Below are positions 57,001-64,000 of a stretch of 64,000 nt of DNA, in pieces. The DNA is from Gremmenia infestans (lineage: Eukaryota; Ascomycota; Leotiomycetes; Helotiales; Hamatocanthoscyphaceae). Position numbers and translations under genes: made by a program. The stretch spans positions 186,001-250,000 of the forward strand of contig JAFEVB010000019.1 of the NCBI GenBank assembly GCA_032629725.1. The letters are read 5' to 3'. Numbering within the stretch: position 1 is the first letter of the stretch; each line of letters opens with the position of its first letter. The notes under the pieces were generated by a model that worked only from the letters and a program-made list of their open reading frames with translations, was not told the origin of the DNA and ran no database searches.

Positions 57001-57475
57001 ATGAGATGAATGGGAGGAGTGGAAGTTGGGGAAAATATTGAGGCGTTGGACGGTATGTCTGAGTAGGATTTGAAGACGATAACATTGTAACATAAGACGC
57101 CTTTGTAACAGCTGCTAAGGCAAGGCTAGTAGAGAAGAGCTCAATTTGATACCTTGCAAGATGAAACAGGTAACACATTACTGCATTTCCTACTTGACAT
57201 TATAATCATTCAGGCGACTACATTTCAAACACAAGTATTAGACGCCTATTACTTAGCTGGTACTGGTAATATACTCATCGATTAGGCTTTAGTACATAGA
57301 CACAAAGCCACGGTCACTAGTTCCTGGCCCATGTCTAAAGCTCCCAAATCCAATGACCGAATATCTACAACCTGCGCGAGTGCCTGTCCAACGCCGGTGA
57401 TAACATGCCACGTAGTAGATTTTTAAACCCTCCCCATAAAGCATAGCCCTCTTGAAATGCATTCTCCAATGCTTT
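57001..57475. other. convergent spacer with no gene seen
   Basis: 475 bp between the stops of uS12m and the KTR-like gene. Nothing recognisable apart from presumed 3' UTRs. Confidence 0.5.
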
Positions 57476-58850
57476 TTAATCCTGTTGATTTTCATAGCCC
57501 TCAGGTTTCTCCAAGCCGTTGATTTCCATGTAACGAGATGTACCTTTTTTAAGATCAGTAATATTTCCAAGAAAGTTCGGATATTTTTCTTACATGAATA
57601 TCCCTTCCAGTCAAAGTTATCTTTCGGGTTGCAGTGACATTTCAGATCCAGTCTGGTCTTCTCGCCAGTTGGGCAATGGGTGAAAGGAACGTGATAGTAC
57701 GCGATATCATTGAAGAAATGAATTTCTTCTTTCTTCAAGAGCAGAGAAGCAGCAATCGAGTGAACGGGAGCATCACCCCAGCGCTCGTAGAAGAAACCAC
57801 CATCTTTGTCAAGGGCGTCAAAGTAATCGGTGTAGGCCTTGGATCTGAGCCAATCCAAGTTACCAATTTCGAAGTTGGACCACTATAAAGGCTACGTCAG
57901 TAGATGATATTCCCCTGTCCTGTTTGAGCTTACCATATGGCAGTGGTTATAGGTATCTCCTCCATCATCACTCAAGAATCCCATGGAGTTGCCCTCGACG
58001 ATATGCTCTGGGTGAGCTTTCATGAACTTCTTGGTGCTTTCCCAAAGAGTGGGGATAGTCTCCACATACTCGTACAGACTCAACACGAAACTGTACTTCT
58101 TCTTGTTATCGGCCATAAACTTGAATGCATCGTAGTTGATATCGCAGAAAAGCTCAATGCTTGGCTCAACACGCCAATACCATTCGAATTGCTTCATCAA
58201 CGGATGTTGGAAGAAGAACCCAGACTCAAATCTACACATATGACGGTAGCTGACGGAGTCCCCATAGATGATCTTGCGCTGAGCCATATCTTCACGGACC
58301 TTGCGGGCTTTCTCCTGATCGATGAAGTCTGGGAAAGACCAGTGCTCCTTGGGGATCTCTCCATAATGGGTGGTGCCAGATACTAGCGATGATGTAACTT
58401 TCTTGAAGGTCGCATCGAAAGGCTTGTCGTTGAGGAAGACCCAATCGTAGTTGAATTTGCGGTTGAATCGATCCTCAACTTGACGAATCGATCGAGCAAT
58501 TTCCCATAAATCGGAGTTTCGTGCGAGCGAGACGAATGTTGCATTCATTCTCGGTCCGCCTGCTGTTGCAGGAGGAAGGCCTGGGATGGTGTTTGGCGTC
58601 GTCCCCGCCACAGGGTTAGCATCAGCTGCTGGTGTGGTCCCAGCCTTCACAGGTATGCCTCCCCATCCTGTCGAGCCGCCTATTGTTGTAGGTAATCGCT
58701 GGTTCGAAGAAGAGGATATGAAGTAGATGACAGCAAGCCCCTGAAGTCGGGTCAGCAAGGGGGTACGTATTTCGGGACTGATGTTCTGGGGCAACGTACG
58801 AAGAAGGCGAAGAGAATATATCTTAGATATCTGGCGGTTCCTGAAGCCAT
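57476..58850 (-). CDS. GT15 alpha-1,2-mannosyltransferase (KRE2/MNT1/KTR family)
   Basis: Four exons on the minus strand, 58850-58800, 58740-57934, 57882-57594 and 57543-57476, encode 404 aa. It is a Golgi type II membrane enzyme adding alpha-1,2-mannose to O- and N-glycans, important for the cell wall. A short cytoplasmic tail and membrane anchor (YLRYILFAFF/GLAVIYFIS, split by intron 1) lead a Gly/Thr/Pro-rich stem. Catalytic signatures: ATFVSLARNSDLWEI, FNYDWVFLNDKPF, YRHMCRFESGFFFQHPL, YWRVEPSIELFCDINYD, YNHCHMWSNFEIGNLDWLR with the proposed nucleophile Glu291, and GGFFYERWGDAPVHSIAA. The C-terminal CHCNPKDNFDWKGYSC is shared by the family. The last intron ends in an A-rich AAAAAAG acceptor. 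Confidence 0.94.
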
Positions 58851-59649
58851 ACTGACGAGAGATGCTCTTATTTACGCAACTAATTTGGATGCTGATTATT
58901 CCTAATTAATACCCAAACGGCAATTCGTCGTCAGCCAAGGATTTGGCTGGATGGCAGACAACGCCTGGCGAAGAAGTGATTAAAAGAAGGTAGCAATAAT
59001 GGCAACACTGTGTCCGTTGCCAATGGAAAAAGAAGTGAGAATGGGTAACGAGGGAAGAGAAGTAGGTGGATACGCAGAAGAGCTGTACACGAGCATAGAT
59101 AGCAGAAGGACGCGCAATAATTCAGGAGACTTTTAGACTTCTGGCCCCTTGCTTACCTGTGGATCTCTCGTAGTCCCTACCAAATTAGGCCTAGCTTTAT
59201 ATTTAGAGGCGGCTCAAAATCCAAAGTTCACCCCACTACCACCATGCAGCGCAGCGCAGCTTTGAGGTCTCTGCCTTTTATGTGAGGTACAATACAGAGT
59301 ACATAATATATCATCCTCGTCGCCGTCCTTGGAGACATACCGTCTTTGGAATCTGTTACTCTACCTTCGTAAGATAGCTTCTCTTTCACTCTCAACGGGT
59401 ATCTACCTCTTTCCGCGACCCTTCCACACCTCCCTCACATTCGACGCTCTCTTTTGCCACGTTCCTCTACACGTTTGTTCCATGGACCTCCAGCCAACCA
59501 TCGAGCAGTATCATTCTAACCTCTGCAAACCTCCAGACAGTTCGATTCGATTCAATTGACTTCTCGCCCACCCACGCGAAACTTCCCACATGAAGAGAGG
59601 CATTTGTATTTGAGCTACCAATCTACGTCTTCGAGCTCGAGCCCCCGTC
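58851..59649. promoter_or_regulatory. divergent spacer between KTR-like gene and PAT1
   Basis: 799 bp between two diverging ATGs. It should contain both promoters and leaders. No coding region is seen; a frame at 59329-59559 is without features. Confidence 0.45.
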
Positions 59650-62284
59650 ATGTCTTTCTTTGGCTTTGACTCGACTCTACCCCGCCATCGTGGGCACAAC
59701 ACTCGGGCACCTGGGTTCTCCCAGGCTGCCGATCCATTTGCTGGCCCTCGTCCCGAAGATGACGATGATGCGTGAGTTTGAATTTCTTACCATACCATCC
59801 ATACACGAGACGATGCCGTTGAAGGCCGCCCGTCTTGTTGTTAGTAGTCACCTTCTCACTTCCAGAAGCTGACACTTCACAATTCAGACTTGACTTTGAA
59901 GACACGTACGATGGCCTAGGCGATCAGTTGGACGAGACGGATGATGTATTCAATGATGATACTTTTGGAGATGATGCGGGACCCGTGACGAAGAAGCCTG
60001 TAGGCAAAGACTTCGATTTCTTTGGCCAGACGGCAAAAGTCTCCGACGCCATCAATGAAGAGCAGCTTCGCTTTTCTCGCCAGGCCCCTTCATCGCGGGG
60101 ACCTCCGACAACTTCCACTTTCCCGCAGCCCCTTCCAAAGCCTGCAAGGACTGGTTATGAGCGCTACAAAGAGCCTGACTACGTTCCTGATATGCAAGTG
60201 GATGCAAACTTATGGGGAGTTGCACCAAAGCAGCCTGCTCAGGCTCCTGCTTTCGGTTCTCCCATGAACCCTGGAATTCCCTCTGGCGGCCGCAAGATGA
60301 TGAGTTTGGAAGAAGTTGAAGCTTCAATGCGAGCACAGGCAAAGAGACCAGCTCAGCCACAGCAGCCAGTACAGCAGCAACAGTCAGCACCTCAGCAGTA
60401 TAGCCAACCTCCACAACAACAATACCACGACTATCCTCCCCAACAACAACAGCAGCAATTCTCTCAACCACAACAATTGCCCTTCCAGTCCAGTGGACCC
60501 CCACGTGAAGAGGCTCGTCCAGCTCATGTCGGACATCCTCATCAGCCTGTGCAAATCATGCAACGATCGCAACCAACGCCTAACCAGCCTATTGCTCCAA
60601 CAGCTCCGTCTCAACCAACGCAAATATTGCAAAACCCAAACCGTTACTCGGCAGAGCAACATAGATCTGCTCCTGCTGTTCAGCATCCTGTTCAGCATCC
60701 TGGACACCAATCACGCCCTTCAGGTTCTCGTCACATCATCACCCATCCCCAACAGCTTGCAAACTTATCAGATGAGGAGCGAGCAGCTTTCTTAATGGAA
60801 GATGCTAAGCGTGCTAAGCGCAATCACAAGATATTTTTGCTCTCCAAGGACAATGGTCTGATGACACCACAAGACAAGAATTTTATTACACGTATCCAGC
60901 TACAACAGCTTGTTACTGCGACTGGCAATCCTAATGAGCATGGCAGTGATCCTTCCCTTTCAGAGGACTTTTACTACCAAGTTCATAACCAAATTCGAGG
61001 TGGACCTCGACAGCATCCTGGCCAGCCACTAAGCAATTTCGCACAGACTTATCTATTTCAAACAGGTGGGCGCCACGGTGGTATGCGAAGACAAGCTCGC
61101 GGCGGAGACAATCATATGCAGCGTATGGAGCAACAGGTTCAAAGAGCTGTCGAAGCCGCCAAGAACAAGCCAAAGAATAAGCAGCTGGTCATCGAAGGCA
61201 GCTTAGGAAAGATCTCATTCAGCAATGCGAAGACGCCAAAACCATTGCTCAACATTAAGCGTGCTGATAGCGCTGCTGATGCACACCGACCTAGCAAGGC
61301 TCATCAAGTGGGCGTCAGCGGCAGCGACAGAAAGACGGTTTTGACTGATATTGAAAATGTCTACAGTACGCTGATGCAGCTTGAGGACCATGAACGCTTG
61401 ATGCCACCACCTCTTGAAAATGATGATATTAATCCAGAGCTTGCTGGTTTCCACATAGACTGGCGTGAAAAGGAGGAGAAGCTCAACCAAAAGCTTTGGC
61501 GGGACTTGAAGGTTCACGAGCCTATCGGTGCAACTACTACTCATCCATTTATTGCTTTCTTGTCATTCAGCAAGGGCAAGAAGTGTATCCCTCGCGTGTT
61601 CCGTCATATAACCCAGGAGCAGCGAACTACCATTTTGACCATGATTGTCATTCATCTTGACCAGTTGGATGTTGTTCGTCAGGGATTGCTTCAACCTGGC
61701 GAAGTTCAATTGAACTCTGCCACTCGTGAGAATATAGAGCTCTTCTCTTTGGCGGTTATGCATACGCTTTTCGGCTATCTCAACGAAGCCGGATTGGATA
61801 TTGTCACTGGTCTTTTGGGTCTTATTCTGAACATTAATATTGACGTTATTGCTCGAACAAGAATTGGTGTCAGCATGTTGACGATGTTACTGAGTCGCGC
61901 TGAGCTCATCAAGCAAGCTGGAAGTAATGAGCGGGAATGGGATCAATGGTAAGTCTTCTGATCCCGAGACTGGATGATATGCTGATACTTGACAGGGTTG
62001 GCATCTATAATGCATTCTTCGATGCCCTTGAACCTACCCTCCCCAACATATTTCCTGGCACCGTCAACACTGGTGAAGATGTTTACGTTTGGCAGTTCCT
62101 CGCGGCTATTGGTATTGGTGCTAGCCCTGAGCAGCAACAGAGACTTGTCATGGCTGTCAAAGACCGTGTCATGGAGACTGTTGCTCATGCCAAGACTCTC
62201 CCCACAGCGATGTCGAGCCAGCGATTAGCGAACGTCAACCTCTTCATGCGTTCAATTGGTTTGGATGTTGAGTTACTTGCATGA
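59650..62284 (+). CDS. PAT1: PAT1 mRNA decapping activator / P-body scaffold
   Basis: Three exons, 59650-59771, 59888-61948 and 61996-62284, encode 823 aa. PAT1 links the Lsm1-7 ring, Dhh1 and Dcp2 to start decapping in cytoplasmic P-bodies. The N-terminus MSFFGFDSTLP, then LDFEDTYDGLGDQLDETDDVFNDDTFG, matches the conserved N-domain of fungal PAT1. The middle is Gln/Pro-rich disorder with long QQ runs (about residues 195-275). The C-terminal part holds MTPQDKNFITRIQLQQLV, LEGSLGKI-like IEGSLGKISFSNAKTPK, and the helical PatC domain to the end. Intron donors are GTGAGT and GTAAGT. The ATG at 59650 is the first in-frame start. Confidence 0.95.
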
Positions 62285-63275
62285 GCGATCAACCAGGCGT
62301 TTTGATATTTATCAGCACAAAAAATTTCCTTTTCTTTTTAAACGATATCTGACGGACTAAGGCACACGGCGGCTTGTGTTTATTTGATTACATGCCATAC
62401 TAAGCTGCTTCGGCATTAGCGTTGCACTGTTTCTTTTACCTTGGCTGCGACCTGATGGGCAGCATTGAAGCGAATTGGGCCTTATGAATACAACAGATGA
62501 TAAGCATGGGGAGACAGCGGGTTTTGCGAATATTTTATGGAACTATTCTTCTCCAAGGTCATGACACTCATACTGTCAGCACAGCGGTCAGAGAGTGGAA
62601 ATCTTGAAAGTGGGCGAGACAAATCATATCTAAATAAAGGGGCAATAAAAAGAAGATTCCACCAAAGTCTGTGTTAGGTTTTAGTTCTCGGTCTGCATGA
62701 ACTATTCTCTATGGTATGACGTCCTAGATCTTAAATATTGAAGATGTTCTACGGATTGTCTCTTTCTTATGAACACGAGTAGTTTGTACAATGATAAGAG
62801 GACGGCATCCGGTCTCCATGAGCACCGACTTTCTCAACCAGATTATAAATAATAAAAGGGACTCTTGCCTTTCTCGGCAAGAAGGTCGGCATCGGAAAAT
62901 AGATGCTGCGGATTACATAATATGGTAATTCTCGTCATTGTTACCTATAGCAGCGCCATTGACGATCTCCCGCAAATACTGGAGGTGGAGATAACAAACG
63001 GTGGATGCAAGTGCCGACTGACATCATCACCATGGAGGTATCCTCAAATGTAAATACCTAGATATCTTAGGTAAGTAAACTCGGAACTTCGTTCTCAAAT
63101 CACCGTCAAAATTATTCTCATCAACTTATCCGTTCGTTCCTTGACTTATGATGAGCCTTTTGTTCCTTATATCTTTATTTCCTATATATGTATGATTTGT
63201 ACCTCTATTCTCCCCCTTCATTTCTCGGTTCAACCAAGCCACCCACCGGCAGAGAGAACCCTCCTCAAAGACAAG
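62285..63275. other. spacer with no gene seen
   Basis: About 990 bp between PAT1 and the SNG1-like gene, both on plus. It holds the PAT1 3' UTR and the next promoter. Open frames are short and featureless. Confidence 0.5.
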
Positions 63276-64000
63276 ATGCCTCGAAGTTCGGATGAGGATA
63301 CTTTGGAGCCAAATGCTCCGCAAAACGGGAAGAGGTATCAAAATGTACCTATCGGCCAAGACGATGGCGGCGAGAAAGGAGAGAGGAGAGTGCAAGAGAC
63401 TGGGCCCGTTGGGTTCTGGAACCCAGCATTGAAACATGTGAGGCTGGATGTCATCAAACATTGGCTTCTCACGAGTACGTCTTTCGTCTTACAAGCACGT
63501 CTTGGGGATATACTTCTTGTCATTTTAACACAGTCTTCCAGCCGTGATCCTCTCAACTTTCATTTTGGGAATCCTCTCGCTGTACTGGGCTGCTCTATCT
63601 CGAGTAGAGCAGAACCTATCAGCTCTTGTTGTATACGTTGTAGATTTCGATGGCCAGGTAGCTCCATATACAGATATCACCCCCATCATCGGCCCCCAAA
63701 TCGTCTCAGCAGCAGAATCTTTGATTGCACCCAGTGGCTCGTTAGGCTGGGGATCTCTTCCAGCTTCAGCCTTCAACAATGACCCCATGGCAGTCCGGCA
63801 AGCTGTCTACGACGAAAAGGCATGGGCGGCAATCATCATCAATGCAAACGCAACAGCTCTCCTCCAAGACGCAGTAATGAACGGCAACACGACATACGAT
63901 CCCACAGGCGCAGCACAAATCGTTTTCGTTGAAGCTCGCGACGAAACCACTGTTAGCAGCTACATCCTACCGCAACTCTTCAGCTTCCAAAGCATGGCTA
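63276..64000 (+). CDS. SNG1-like membrane protein (DUF3533), 5' part only
   Basis: Two exons are visible, 63276-63474 and 63542 to the window end, encoding the first about 219 residues; the gene continues outside. A polar N-terminus (MPRSSDEDTLEPNAPQNGK) is followed by FWNPALKHVR and a membrane helix (VILSTFILGILSLYWAALS) after intron 1. A large non-cytoplasmic domain then begins with LSALVVYVVDFDGQVAPY and PIIGPQIVSAAES. This matches the nitrosoguanidine-resistance protein SNG1 family, linked in yeast to drug tolerance and membrane phospholipid asymmetry. The domain resembles the N-terminal part of ABC-2-type membrane proteins. The rest of the protein cannot be judged here. Confidence 0.87.

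Overview
This window is nuclear DNA from a filamentous ascomycete (Pezizomycotina). The genes carry short GT-AG introns with CTAAC/CTGAC-like branch sites, and intergenic spacers are about 0.1-4 kb. The gene set includes a GT15 mannosyltransferase, PKC1 with HR1-C2-C1 domains, a GH35 beta-galactosidase, a class of aldo-keto reductase common in moulds, and SNG1. My guess is Leotiomycetes, from overall resemblance only. I see no bacterial genes, tRNA or rRNA genes, CRISPR arrays or intact transposons.

Layout: PRP22 splicing helicase (-); an F-box-like orphan (+); a divergent OXPHOS pair, complex I NDUFS4 (-) and ATP synthase subunit f (+); a 1337-aa RGG/proline-rich protein of unknown function (+); a PLP aminotransferase (+); an SH3-domain membrane protein (-); a roughly 4-kb gene-free stretch; an aldo-keto reductase (+); an acidic conserved unknown (+); the Rieske protein of complex III (+); CCT1 chaperonin (-); prolyl-tRNA synthetase (-); GMP synthase (+); PKC1 (-); acyl-CoA dehydrogenase (-); MFS transporter (-); an EIF1AD-like protein (+); ALG3 (-); a small mitochondrial coiled-coil protein (+); a HAD phosphatase (-); SHE9/MDM33 (+); GH35 beta-galactosidase (-); mitochondrial uS12 (+); a KRE2/KTR mannosyltransferase (-); PAT1 (+); and a partial SNG1-like gene (+) cut by the window end.

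Most genes are housekeeping. They cover mitochondrial energy supply (NDUFS4, ATP synthase f, Rieske, uS12m, SHE9, ACAD), RNA processing and decay (PRP22, PAT1), translation and folding (ProRS, CCT1, EIF1AD-like), and cell wall/glycosylation (PKC1, ALG3, KTR). I found no operon-like or biosynthetic cluster. Gene models were built by hand from splice signals and reading phase; every multi-exon model given here closes in frame except PKC1, which needs one base removed from a 7-C run.

The points most worth a second look are the PKC1 frameshift; 15-, 10- and 26-nt exons in two genes; a GC-AG intron in ProRS; degenerate copies of the CCT1 3' end just downstream of CCT1; a TACAGTAC(TGTA) palindromic motif recurring in spacers; A-rich AAG acceptors; and two conserved proteins of unknown function. 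I did not find a clearly new multi-gene system.
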